DNA of 64,000 nucleotides from Comamonas testosteroni (lineage in GTDB: Bacteria; Pseudomonadota; Gammaproteobacteria; Burkholderiales; Burkholderiaceae_C), in NCBI RefSeq assembly GCF_003569915.1, contig NZ_KZ984456.1:1-64000 (forward strand). Reading direction: 5' to 3'. Below, one piece after another: positions 43,109-50,993 of this stretch; within the stretch, counting starts at the first letter, position 1, and the number at the start of each line of letters is the position of its first letter. The notes under the pieces were generated by a model. The model did not search any database, was not told where the DNA came from, and saw only the letters and a program-made list of their open reading frames with translations. Made by a program: the position numbers and the translations under genes.

Positions 43109-44646
43109 TTGGATCAGCAGCAATACAGCATGCAGGCATGGGGCCTGGGTACATCTTTCGGCCCGCGTGTCATCCTGGCTGAGGTGGACTTTGCGCTGCC
43201 TGTGACCGGTGTCACGGCCCTGCTGGGCCCGGCGGGTACCGGCAAATCCACGATGCTGCGAACGCTGGCAGGGCTGAACGATAGCAACCCGCGCTTTCGC
43301 CGCTGGGGCAAGGTGCAAATCGGGGGCCAGCCGCTCACTCAGAACAACCGGCCTCAACTGGTGCAGCAGCATGCGCGCCTGATGCGGGCCAATACGCTGG
43401 ACGCGCTGATCGAAATGGCCCGCCAGCGTGAACAGCGCTCGCCGCTGCAGTGGCGTGAATGGGTAATCGAGCAATTGCAGAAATACGGCTTTGCCGAGCT
43501 GATTCATATGCTGGACAAACCCACGATGGAGCTCAGCAGCGCGCCGTAGCCCTGCTGCGCGAGGCCTGGGCCAAGCCCGCCGTGCTGATGGTGGATGAGC
43601 CCACGGCCGATCTTGAAGGCTATGAGGCTTTTTTGCTACTCGATGTCATCAAGCAGGTGGGCCAGCACAGCAGCGTGCTGCTGATCACCCATCAGCAGCA
43701 GCATGCGCAGGCCGTGGCCCAGCAGATGATGCTGCTGGCCGGTGGCCGCATTCAGGAAGCGCGGCCCATGGCCGAATTCTTGCAGCGTCCCAATAGTGCT
43801 GCTGGTCAGCAGTTTGTGCGTACCGGAAGCTGCCATGTACCCATGCCCGGAACGCCCTTGCATGAGTTGGCGGACGATGTGCTGCCTCCGCCCCCGTTGC
43901 CTACTGCTGCGCTGGCTGCCATTGCCGAATTTGCGCAGCCCGAGGATGCGGTACCCGTAGAGGCTGCCGTCGAGGCTTCGGCTGAGCCCGTGCCAGCAGC
44001 CGAAGCTGAACCTGAACCTGCGCCTGTGGAGGCTGCCGCCTCTGTATTGCCTGTGCCTGACCAGAGCAGCCCGGTGCTGGCGCCAGCCCGGGCCTTTCAG
44101 CCGCGTCCGGTCAGCGCCTCGGTGTTGATGGAGATGCAGCCTTTGACACCAGCGCAGGATGCCGTACCCGCCAGCCGTGGCCCCAGCGGCTTTGCATGGC
44201 TGGTGCCGGGGCGCCTGGCTGGGACCCCCTGGCCGGGTGTGGTGCATGACATGGACGCCGACCTCAAGGCCTTGCGCCGCTGCGGTGTGACCCTGCTGAT
44301 CACCTTGACGGAGAAAGACTTTCCGCAGGAGGCGCTGGCGCGCAATGGCCTGAAGAACCTTCACCTGCCCGTCTATGACCACGAGTCGCCCAGCGTGGCG
44401 CAGGTTCAGATGCTGCTGGCGCGCATGTCCGCCGCGCTGCGCCGCGGTGAGGTGCTGGCCGTGCACTGCCTGGCGGGGCTGGGTCGTACCGGCACCGTGC
44501 TGGCTGCCTGGCTGGTGCGCGAGGGTCTGACGGCCGAAGAAGCGCTGCGCCGCGTGCGCCTGATCGATGCGCAATACGTGCAGTCACAGGTGCAGGAGGC
44601 CCTTCTCTACGAATACGAGAACGCTCTGCTGCAAAAGATGGTTTGA
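43109..44646 (+). pseudogene. PstB-like ABC ATPase fused to a DUSP23-like protein phosphatase, split by a frameshift
   Basis: The first part (43109-43549, TTG start behind GAGGGAGG at 43096-43103) has Walker A GPAGTGKST and LAGLNDSNPRFR, resembling PstB. It stops inside the ABC signature at ELSSAP. The second part continues in another frame with QQRAVALLREAW, Walker B VLMVDEPTADLEG and the switch histidine ITHQQQ. After a Pro/Ala/Glu linker comes a cysteine-phosphatase domain: FAWLVPGRLAGTPWPG, LLITLTEKDFP and the P-loop VHCLAGLGRTG, very like human DUSP23. Restoring 10 bases (one CAGCAGC copy plus GGC) would give LSSGQQRA and one 515-residue protein. Spans both frames; the phosphatase half may still be translated from an internal start. 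Confidence 0.78.
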
Positions 44647-44677
44647 GAATTAAACATAACGTGAAAGTGAGGACGTA

Positions 44678-45082
44678 ATGAGTTTGGATACTGTACTGAC
44701 GCAGGCTGTGGCAACGGTGCCAGAGTGCCTGGCCGCCGGCTATGTGGATGCTGCCTCGGGCATGCTGCTGTCGATCCGCACCGTGGATTCCCATCCGCGC
44801 GAAGTGATCGACCTGGTGGCTGCTGCAACCGCCGATCTGTTCAACGGCCCCAATGTGTCGATGATCGAGACGCTGTTCAAGCGCTCGCGCGGCATTACCG
44901 ACGACGGTCACCACTATTTTCAGGAGATCATCATCAACAGTGACAACCTGATCCACGTCTTTCTGCGCAGCAAGGCCGTGCCCGACTATGTGGCCGTCTT
45001 TGTCTGCCGCCGCACGGCCAATCTGGGCATGGCGCTGACCAAGGCGCGTATGGCGATGCCGGGCATCGAAGCCGCGGTGTGA
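44678..45082 (+). CDS. Roadblock/LC7-like conserved protein
   Basis: 134 residues. The sequence has VPECLAAGYVDAASGMLLSI, a central LVAAATADLFNGPNV helix, HHYFQEIIINSDNLIHVFLR and YVAVFVCRRTANLGMALTKAR. This fits the roadblock/profilin-like alpha-beta pattern of bacterial MglB-like proteins that pair with small GTPases or act as scaffolds, but no GTPase gene is nearby. From memory a conserved Burkholderiales family has this sequence without known function. It follows the ABC-phosphatase gene by 31 bases, so joint function is plausible but unproven. Confidence 0.7.
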   Translation: MSLDTVLTQAVATVPECLAAGYVDAASGMLLSIRTVDSHPREVIDLVAAATADLFNGPNVSMIETLFKRSRGITDDGHHYFQEIIINSDNLIHVFLRSKAVPDYVAVFVCRRTANLGMALTKARMAMPGIEAAV

Positions 45083-45086
45083 TGGA

Positions 45087-45162
45087 TACCCCCTGAGCGG
45101 CTTCGCCGCTTCCCCCAAGGGGGACAGCAGCCTCGCCGCGAGGCGGCTCTTGCTCGCTGCTT
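45087..45162 (+). repeat. Dispersed extragenic palindromic element, copy 4
   Basis: ACCCCCTGAGCGGCTTCGCC, then CCCCCAAGGGGGACAGCAGC and GCGAGGCGGCTCTTGCTCGC, just after the roadblock-like gene stop. It faces copy 5. Confidence 0.85.
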
Positions 45163-45172
45163 CTGATTTTTA

Positions 45173-45234
45173 GGGCGCGCCAGTTTTGAACGGCGCGCCC
45201 TTTGCTTTTTTGCGCATGGTTCAAAACTGGCGCG
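45173..45234. terminator. Hairpin pair with mutually exclusive stems between two palindromic elements
   Basis: Stem A is GGGCGCGCC (45173-45181) with GGCGCGCCC (45192-45200), followed by TTTGCTTTTTT, a plausible terminator. Stem B is CGCGCCAGTTTTGAAC (45176-45191) with its perfect inverse at 45219-45234. The two use the same bases at 45176-45181, so only one can form. Confidence 0.7.
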
Positions 45235-45248
45235 ACCCATCAGCGGGA

Positions 45249-45351
45249 CACCGCGCAAGGGCCGCCCCGCCGCGCTGGTGTCGTCCCCCTTCCCTAGCGC
45301 GAAGCGCGTAGAGAAAGGGGGAAGGCGCGTAGCGCCACAGGGGGTATCCTC
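45249..45351 (-). repeat. Dispersed extragenic palindromic element, copy 5 (inverse)
   Basis: Inverse strand reads ACCCCCTGTGGCGCTACGCG, then CCCCCTTTCTCTACGCGCTT and GGCCCTTGCGCG. It lies immediately upstream of the response regulator, so that gene's promoter must lie inside or before it. Confidence 0.8.
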
Positions 45352-45356
45352 CAGTT

Positions 45357-46016
45357 ATGCGGATGCTGCTTGTAGAAGATGACTCCATGATCGGCCAGGC
45401 CGTGCTCGGCCTGCTGCGCGGTGATGGTTATGTGGTGGACTGGGTTCAGGACGGAGCCCAGGCCGATACGGCGCTGCGCGGTCATCAGTACGATCTGGTG
45501 CTGCTGGATCTGGGGCTGCCGCAGCTCGATGGCTTGCAGGTGCTGCGCCAGTTGCGTGCGCGGCGTGATGCGACGCCGGTGCTGGTGGCGACTGCGCGGG
45601 ACGCGGTGCGTGACCGCATTGCGGGGCTGGATGCCGGGGCGGACGACTATGTCATCAAACCCTATGACATGGACGAACTGCTGGCCCGCATTCGGGCGCT
45701 GACGCGGCGCGCGGCGGGGCATCTGGAATCGGTTTATGAGCATGGCGCGGTCATGCTCAATCTTCAGACGCGCGAGGCCAGCGTGAATGGTCAGGCCGTT
45801 CAGCTCTCCGGGCGTGAATGGGCGGTGCTGCAGGCATTGCTGGCGCGGCCCGGCAGCACGCTTTCGCGCCAGCAGCTGGAGGACAAGCTCTACGGTTGGG
45901 GCGAGGAAGTCAGCAGCAACGCCATCGAGGTCTATATCCACGGCCTGCGCAAAAAACTGGGCGCGGCTGCCGTGCTCAATGTGCGCGGCGTCGGCTATAT
46001 GGTGCCCAAGCCATGA
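45357..46016 (+). CDS. OmpR-family response regulator (QseB/PmrA-like)
   Basis: 219 residues. The receiver domain has LLVEDDSMIG, the acceptor D51 in LVLLDLGLPQLDG and the lysine in YVIKPYDM. The C-terminal winged helix is at about residues 125-219 (LSGREWAVLQALLARPGS, SSNAIEVYIHGLRKKLG, VRGVGYMV). It overlaps the sensor kinase start by ATGA at 46013. The regulon is unknown; QseB-like systems in Burkholderiales often respond to envelope signals or metals. Confidence 0.92.
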   Translation: MRMLLVEDDSMIGQAVLGLLRGDGYVVDWVQDGAQADTALRGHQYDLVLLDLGLPQLDGLQVLRQLRARRDATPVLVATARDAVRDRIAGLDAGADDYVIKPYDMDELLARIRALTRRAAGHLESVYEHGAVMLNLQTREASVNGQAVQLSGREWAVLQALLARPGSTLSRQQLEDKLYGWGEEVSSNAIEVYIHGLRKKLGAAAVLNVRGVGYMVPKP

Positions 46017-47395
46017 GCGCGCAAAAAAGCAGGCTCAGCCTGCCCACCTCGCTCGGTGGCCGTCTGCTGCTGTTCATTGGCACAGCCATGGCGCTGGTGG
46101 CCGTGCTGCAGGGCACGTTGGCCTATCGCAATGCGCTGGAGCAGACGGACACCCTGTTTGACTACCAGATGCAGCAGACCGCGTTTGCGCTGCGCGCCGG
46201 TTTGCCGGTGGACGCCAAGGGCCGCCCCGAAGGCACGCCGCCCGAGGACGAAAACAACGAATTCATCGTGCAGGTCTGGACCAATGAAGGTCTGCGCATT
46301 TTTGAATCGGCGCTGGGCGCCGCCCTGCCGCAGATGGCCGTGCTGGGCTTTGCAGATATTCCGGCGCGCGGAACGACGTACCGGGTGTTTTCGCTGCAGA
46401 CGCGCTCGCAGGTCATACAGGTGGCGCAGGACATGCGCGTGCGCAAGCTACTGGCGCGAGAAGCCGCCTGGCGCAGCCTGCTGCCCGTGGTCCTGCTGCT
46501 GCCGCTGCTGGCGCTGGCCGTGTGGTGGGTGGTGCGCAGCTCGCTGGCTCCGGTGCAGCGCGTGCGCAAGGAACTGGCCGCGCGCCAGCCGCAGGATCTG
46601 GCGGCGGTGAATGCCGATGGCCTGCCCGACGAAATGCGCCCGCTGGTGGCAGAACTCAACAGCCTGCTGCAGCGCGTGCAGCAGGCGTTTGAAGCGCAGC
46701 AGCATTTTGTGGCCGATGCAGCGCATGAGCTGCGCTCGCCGCTGGCTGCGCTCACGCTGCAGCTTCAGGCGCTGCGCAAAGCCCCTGGTGAAGCGGCGCG
46801 TGAAGCCGCGCAGAACGATCTGGCCGCAGGCATTGAACGCGCAAGACGGCTGGTAGAGCAGTTGCTGGCACTGGCCCGCCAGGAGGCGGGGTCTGCGGCA
46901 GAGGCACTGAGCAAGAACGAGCCTGTGGACCTGCGCGCACTGGCCCAGCAGGCCCTGGCCGATACCGCCGAAGCCGCGCAGGCCAAGGGGCTGGACATGG
47001 GCCTGAGCGAAGACCCGCAGCAGCAAACCGCCTTCAGCGTGCCAGCCGATGCACAGGCGCTGGCTGTGCTGCTGCGCAATCTGCTCGACAACGCCATCAA
47101 ATATGTGCCCGCCGGGGGCCGTGTTGATGTGGGCTGGCTGCAGGATGCCCAAGGCCGCGCGCTGGTAGTGGAAGACTCCGGCCCCGGCATCGCGGTGGCA
47201 GAGCGCCAGCGCGTGCTGCAGCGCTTTGTGCGCGGGCAGGGCGTGAACGCAATGACTGGTGGTGTGGCAGGTGGCAGCGGCCTGGGACTGGCGATTGTGC
47301 AGACGATCGCGCAGCGAAACGGGGCCGAATTGCTGCTGGATGAGTCCCCAACTCTGGGTGGGCTGCGCGTCAGAGTGCGGTGGCCCAGAGCTTGA
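46013..47395 (+). CDS. Sensor histidine kinase (QseC-like)
   Basis: 460 residues. Two membrane helices flank a periplasmic domain: the first near residues 18-36 (LLLFIGTAMALVAVLQGTL), the second near 155-172 (LLPVVLLLPLLALAVWWVV). The dimer/phosphoacceptor box is FVADAAHELRSPLAAL with H238. The ATP-binding domain shows LLRNLLDNAIKYVP, VVEDSGPGI and GGSGLGLAIVQTIAQ. It is the partner of the upstream regulator. The input signal is not evident; the periplasmic domain has no metal-binding motif that I can see. Confidence 0.92.
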   Translation: MSAQKSRLSLPTSLGGRLLLFIGTAMALVAVLQGTLAYRNALEQTDTLFDYQMQQTAFALRAGLPVDAKGRPEGTPPEDENNEFIVQVWTNEGLRIFESALGAALPQMAVLGFADIPARGTTYRVFSLQTRSQVIQVAQDMRVRKLLAREAAWRSLLPVVLLLPLLALAVWWVVRSSLAPVQRVRKELAARQPQDLAAVNADGLPDEMRPLVAELNSLLQRVQQAFEAQQHFVADAAHELRSPLAALTLQLQALRKAPGEAAREAAQNDLAAGIERARRLVEQLLALARQEAGSAAEALSKNEPVDLRALAQQALADTAEAAQAKGLDMGLSEDPQQQTAFSVPADAQALAVLLRNLLDNAIKYVPAGGRVDVGWLQDAQGRALVVEDSGPGIAVAERQRVLQRFVRGQGVNAMTGGVAGGSGLGLAIVQTIAQRNGAELLLDESPTLGGLRVRVRWPRA

Positions 47396-47406
47396 TCGCA
47401 CTATCG

Positions 47407-47455
47407 ACTTATCAAAAATGATAGCTATTGGCGTAATTGTTACATAGACTAGGTG
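47407..47455 (+). repeat. Dispersed TTTGATAGCTGC hairpin element, diverged copy
   Basis: TCAAAAATGATAGCTATTGG followed by ATAGACTAGGTGGC, matching the start and end blocks of the copies at 33243 and 52439. Confidence 0.55.
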
Positions 47456-47555
47456 GCAAAAATGCCTCAAATTCTGAGCATGAGCTTTTGACGGATGGTT
47501 ACCAAAGCAGTCTTTGCTTAAACTCGGGTACAGCACAAGACCGGGAGCCAGCCTC

Positions 47556-48578
47556 ATGCCTTCGATTGTTCAGCGCCTGTCGCGGACGGCGACCACCTCG
47601 CAGACTTTGCCTGCGCTCACACGTCCTTTGCTGGAAATCATGGTCGATGTCACCGAGCTCGACTCGGCCTACCTCACCACCATCGACGAAGAGCGCGGTG
47701 TGCAGAACGTGCTGTACTCGCTCAACACCGGCGAGATGCAAATCCCCGAAGGGCTGGAAGTGCCCTGGAACGACACCCTGTGCAAGCGCGCGCTGGACGA
47801 AGGCCGCACCTACACCGGCAATGTGGGTGAGTGCTGGGGGGACTCCGACGCGGCCCGCGCTTTGGGCATACAGACCTATGTCAGCACCCCCGTGCGCTTT
47901 GCGTCCGGCAGGCTCTACGGCACGCTGTGCGCGGCCAGCAACCAGTCCGTCAAACTGGCTGATGAAGCCGAAGACGTGCTGCGCCTGTTTGCCCGCATCA
48001 TTGCCGGCTTTGCCGAGCGCGAACAACTGGTCAGCTCCCTGCAGCGCGCCAATGCCGAGCTGGCTTCGCTGGCCATGCTCGATGCCCTGACCGGTCTGCC
48101 CAACCGCCGCTGCGTCACCGAAGAACTCAACCGCCTCATCAGCCACTGTCGCCGCACGCGCGAATGGGTGCTGGTCGGATTTGTCGATCTGGACCACTTC
48201 AAGCAGATCAACGACCAGTTCGGCCATGAAGCGGGGGACTGCCTCATGCGCACCATGGCCGAACAACTGAGCGCCGCGCTGCGCGGCAGCGACATGCTGG
48301 CGCGTTTTGGTGGCGATGAATTCGTCATGGTCGGTATCGGCCCGCAGATGGACAGCGATGGCGACGAGGTCGTCAAAGACCTGCAGCAACGCCTGTCTGC
48401 CGCTTCCCTGCTTGAATTCACGCTGTCTGATGGCCGCAAGATCAGCTACGAAGGCGCCAGCGTGGGCATGGTCTGCCTGAGCCCGGACGACACCGATGTG
48501 GACGACGCGCTGCAAAAAGCCGATGCCGCCATGTACCGCGTCAAGACCGCAAGGCAGAAGAAAGTGGCAGCGGCTTGA
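47556..48578 (+). CDS. GAF-GGDEF diguanylate cyclase
   Basis: 340 residues. The N-terminal half is a GAF-type sensor (ELDSAYLTTIDEE, WNDTLCKRALDEG, YVSTPVRFASGRLYGTLCA). The C-terminal GGDEF domain starts LDALTGLPNRR and has the active motif ARFGGDEF. An inhibitory RxxD site (RGSD) lies exactly five residues before GGDEF, so product feedback is expected. It makes cyclic di-GMP; the GAF ligand is unknown. The start MPSIVQRL at 47556 has GGGAG nearby; an earlier TTG at 47514 is less likely. Confidence 0.92.
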   Translation: MPSIVQRLSRTATTSQTLPALTRPLLEIMVDVTELDSAYLTTIDEERGVQNVLYSLNTGEMQIPEGLEVPWNDTLCKRALDEGRTYTGNVGECWGDSDAARALGIQTYVSTPVRFASGRLYGTLCAASNQSVKLADEAEDVLRLFARIIAGFAEREQLVSSLQRANAELASLAMLDALTGLPNRRCVTEELNRLISHCRRTREWVLVGFVDLDHFKQINDQFGHEAGDCLMRTMAEQLSAALRGSDMLARFGGDEFVMVGIGPQMDSDGDEVVKDLQQRLSAASLLEFTLSDGRKISYEGASVGMVCLSPDDTDVDDALQKADAAMYRVKTARQKKVAAA

Positions 48579-48617
48579 GGTTTGTCTGACTGGCTTTCAG
48601 GCCAACCCGCTCAAAGT

Positions 48618-49070
48618 TCAGCGCGCAGGCTTGACCATGTCGATATGCGCAATGCCGTCTTCGTCATAAATCTCGCCCACCGGCTCAAAGCCCAATGAGC
48701 CATAGAACTTCTGCAGATGCGCCTGCGCGCCAATGCGTATGCCCTGCCCGGGGAATTGCGCCTCGGTAAAGCGAATCGCCTCCGCCACCAGCGCATAGCC
48801 AATCTTGAGGCTGCGGAATTTCTGCAGCGTGATCACGCGGCCTATCGATGGCTCGGTGAACTTCAGGCCCGGCTCCACCACGCGGCAATAAGCGGCCAGC
48901 TCGCTATCGCGCATCACACGCAGATGCCAGCAGCGCGGGTCAACCCCGTCCGCATCCTGATAGGCGCAGTTCTGCTCCACCACAAACACGGCCTCGCGCG
49001 CCATGGTGATTTCGTACATCTCCAGCGCGCTCAGGGCGTCGAAGTGCTTCCAGTTGAATTGCAGGGTCAT
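48618..49070 (-). CDS. ElaA-like GNAT N-acetyltransferase
   Basis: 150 residues. FNWKHFDALSALEMYEITMAREAVFVVEQ, shown by LEMYEITMAREAVFVVEQ, is the ElaA family start; the central part GRVITLQKFRSLKIGYALV corresponds to the acetyl-CoA-binding beta-bulge, although the usual Q/RxxGxG/A loop is weakly conserved (RSLKIGYAL). FYGSLGFEPVGEIYDEDGI is the C-terminal family block. Substrate unknown. A perfect inverted repeat lies 11 bases upstream of the start. Confidence 0.85.
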   Translation of the reverse strand: MTLQFNWKHFDALSALEMYEITMAREAVFVVEQNCAYQDADGVDPRCWHLRVMRDSELAAYCRVVEPGLKFTEPSIGRVITLQKFRSLKIGYALVAEAIRFTEAQFPGQGIRIGAQAHLQKFYGSLGFEPVGEIYDEDGIAHIDMVKPAR

Positions 49071-49080
49071 GGCGTTTGTG

Positions 49081-49110
49081 ATGGTGCAAAGGTCGTGATT
49101 TTTGCACCAT
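49081..49110. promoter_or_regulatory. Perfect inverted repeat upstream of elaA-like gene
   Basis: ATGGTGCAAA at 49081-49090 is the exact inverse of TTTGCACCAT at 49101-49110, spacer 10. It may be an operator or a leader hairpin. Confidence 0.5.
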
Positions 49111-49171
49111 TCAGCAACGCAAAAAGTACCTCAAAAGGTGTTTTTGAATCGAGGTGGTCCACTGCGGTGTA

Positions 49172-49450
49172 CTAGGGGCAACTGACGAGTTCCTTGTCCT
49201 TAGTGTAGTGACAATACATCTGCAACGCAGGATTCCATTCATAAAGCAAACCTGCATTTGGCAGAAGAACTCCCTGCTGTACCTCTGCAATAGCTCTTAA
49301 AAGATCACAGGAAGGCGCACCACGCATTTCATAATCAGATTTTGCCTTTTCCTTTTCACACTCTTTGATTAAATCGGGGATGTCATCAATGGTGAGGCAT
49401 AATCCACTGAAAGGCAGAATGGATAGAAATAATATCGTCCATTTTTCCAT
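49172..49450 (-). CDS. Small exported hypothetical protein in an AT-rich islet
   Basis: 92 residues. An N-terminal signal peptide (MEKWTILFLSILPFSGLCLT) is followed by an acidic/basic helical stretch and four further cysteines (IKECEKEKA, PSCDLL, MYCHY, LVSCP), which could form two disulfides. I recognise no family. Base composition is clearly more AT-rich than the neighbours. It starts 18 bases after the stop of the RTX-like remnant on the same strand, the position of an immunity gene. That role is inference only. Confidence 0.5.
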   Translation of the reverse strand: MEKWTILFLSILPFSGLCLTIDDIPDLIKECEKEKAKSDYEMRGAPSCDLLRAIAEVQQGVLLPNAGLLYEWNPALQMYCHYTKDKELVSCP

Positions 49451-49468
49451 GGAAAAATTAATTTTTCA

Positions 49469-49633
49469 TCATTGCTGTAGGAGATTTAGAATATCCGCAA
49501 GGGAGTTCACAACTTGGTAATTTTTAATATCAGAGCCTTGATAAATCACTTGATACGAACCAAAGTCAACGACCTTTGAAACTTGATTGCCGTAAAATAA
49601 ACCATCATTGCCTCCAAGTATTGCGATTGAAAT
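49469..49633 (-). pseudogene. C-terminal remnant of an RTX-like protein
   Basis: An open stretch of 54 codons without a start codon, preceded by a TGA in frame. It reads ILGGNDGLFYGNQVSK, then VIYQGSDIKNYQVVNSLADI and ends LLQQ. GGNDGLFYG resembles one RTX nonapeptide (GGxGxDxLx). It looks like the tail of a large secreted protein left after deletion. The rest of the gene is absent upstream. Confidence 0.5.
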
Positions 49634-49636
49634 TCA

Positions 49637-49817
49637 ACGTTGTTTTAAGCATACCTTATCAATATTGAATCATGGCTATGTAGATATACCTTCTGATTAG
49701 AATCAAGGAAGATTTATCAATGCATTGTCAATCATTAAAATGATTCTGATAATGAAAAATTTATGAAAATTAATAGTTCCATGATTGAGGTGATGTCGCT
49801 GTCAGGGACAGACAAAG
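49637..49817. other. AT-rich non-coding part of the islet
   Basis: No gene on either strand. A weak Fur-box-like run of hexamers (GATTCT-GATAAT-GAAAAA) lies at 49742-49759. This is the most AT-rich stretch in the window. Confidence 0.35.
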
Positions 49818-49851
49818 AAAAACCCGCATCCTTGGGGAGGGTGCGGGTTTT
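49818..49851 (-). terminator. Terminator of the tRNA-Arg transcript
   Basis: AAAACCCGCA and TGCGGGTTTT form a perfect stem with A and T runs on both sides. Confidence 0.8.
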
Positions 49852-49884
49852 CAGGTGTTCTGGGAGGATCAGAGATCCATCACA

Positions 49885-49959
49885 TGGTCCCTCCAACAGG
49901 AATCGAACCTGTATCTAGCGCTTAGGAGGCACTCGTTCTATCCATTGAACTATGGAGAG
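49885..49959 (-). tRNA. tRNA-Arg(CCT)
   Basis: The minus strand folds as a cloverleaf. The acceptor is CTCTCCA with TGGAGGG (one T-G pair), the D stem GTTC/GAAC, and the anticodon stem AGTGC/GCGCT holds the loop C-T-CCT-A-A. The T arm is ACAGG-TTCGATT-CCTGT, and the 3' end ACCA is encoded. It reads AGG codons. The AT-rich islet lies directly beyond its 3' end, as for integrated elements that use tRNA genes. Confidence 0.93.
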
Positions 49960-50011
49960 GGGTCGCTGGATTCTACCCGCGTTGGTGGCTTCGGAATTCC
50001 AAGCCGGGGTT

Positions 50012-50971
50012 TTAGGCCGCTGCCGGGTTGACCTCTACCGAGACATGCACCAGCTCCTCATGAATTGATAGCAGGGAGCGTATGTAATCTGCGGACAGTG
50101 GCGCAGAACCTTGCACGGCGACGATCACCGCGTACTGGTTCTTGCCTACGCGCCAGACATGTAGGTCGGTGATGGTGGCGGGCAGCGGGCCGTCTGCAAT
50201 GGCTTCGCGCACTTCTTCGACGACCGGGGCGTCCATTTCCGCATCCAGCAGCACGCGGCTGCTGTCGCGCAGCAGGCCCAGCGCCCAGCTGGCGACGAGC
50301 ACGGCACCCACAATGCCCATGACGGGGTCCAGCCAGCCCAGGCCCCAGTACATGCCACCCAGCAGGGCGATGATGGCCATGACGGAGGTGGCTGCATCGG
50401 CAACCACATGCATATAGGCGGAGCGCAGATTGAGGTCGCCATGCTCATGTGCGTGGCCGTGATCGTGGTGCGCATGGTCATGATCGTGGCCGTGATGATG
50501 GTGGTGTCCATCCTTGAGCAACCAGGCACAGGCCAGATTGACCAGCAGGCCGAGCACAGCCACGCCAATGGCTTGCTCGTAATGGATGGCGGCAGGGGAG
50601 ATCAGCCGCTGCACGGACTCGAACACCATGATGGCCGCAACCAGCAGCAAGAAGATGGCGCTGGTGTAGCTGGCCAGAACTTCCATCTTCCAGGTGCCAA
50701 AGCTAAAGCGGCGGTCCGCCGCGAACTTGCGCGCTGCGGCATAGGCACCTACGGACAGGCCCAGCGCCAGCGCGTGGGAACTCATATGCCAGCCATCGGC
50801 CAGCAGCGCCATGGAGTTGAAGTAGTAGCCCGCAGAGATCTCGGCCACCATCATGACCAGCGTGAGCAGCATGGCGAGCTTGGCGTTTTTCTCTCCCAGC
50901 GGGTTGCCTTCGTCAAAGATGTGGGAGTGCTGGCGCGGGTGGCTGGGCTGGCTGCTGGATAAGGTGGTCAT
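50012..50971 (-). CDS. dmeF: Cation diffusion facilitator DmeF-like (Co/Ni efflux)
   Basis: 319 residues with six membrane helices. Helix 2 has the metal-site Asp in LLADGWHMSSHALAL, and helix 5 has HVVADAATSVMAI. Between helices 4 and 5 is a histidine-rich loop (DGHHHHHGHDHDHAHHDHG), which DmeF-type CDF proteins carry. The C-terminal cytoplasmic domain is present (ITDLHVWRVGKNQYAVIVAV). It exports divalent metal by proton antiport. The divergent neighbour is an RcnR/DmeR-type repressor with an operator between them, which favours cobalt/nickel over zinc. Confidence 0.88.
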   Translation of the reverse strand: MTTLSSSQPSHPRQHSHIFDEGNPLGEKNAKLAMLLTLVMMVAEISAGYYFNSMALLADGWHMSSHALALGLSVGAYAAARKFAADRRFSFGTWKMEVLASYTSAIFLLLVAAIMVFESVQRLISPAAIHYEQAIGVAVLGLLVNLACAWLLKDGHHHHHGHDHDHAHHDHGHAHEHGDLNLRSAYMHVVADAATSVMAIIALLGGMYWGLGWLDPVMGIVGAVLVASWALGLLRDSSRVLLDAEMDAPVVEEVREAIADGPLPATITDLHVWRVGKNQYAVIVAVQGSAPLSADYIRSLLSIHEELVHVSVEVNPAAA

Positions 50972-50993
50972 GGGGCTGCTTTGGATTGATTTT

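Noticed and set aside
49081-49110. NtrC binding site
   Set aside because: NtrC sites have TGCACC on the left and GGTGCA on the right; here the halves are in the opposite order.
49140-49165. Possible attachment-site duplicate of the tRNA-Arg 3' end
   Set aside because: GAATCGA and TGGTCC are both present but in a different order from the tRNA; no direct repeat of useful length was found.
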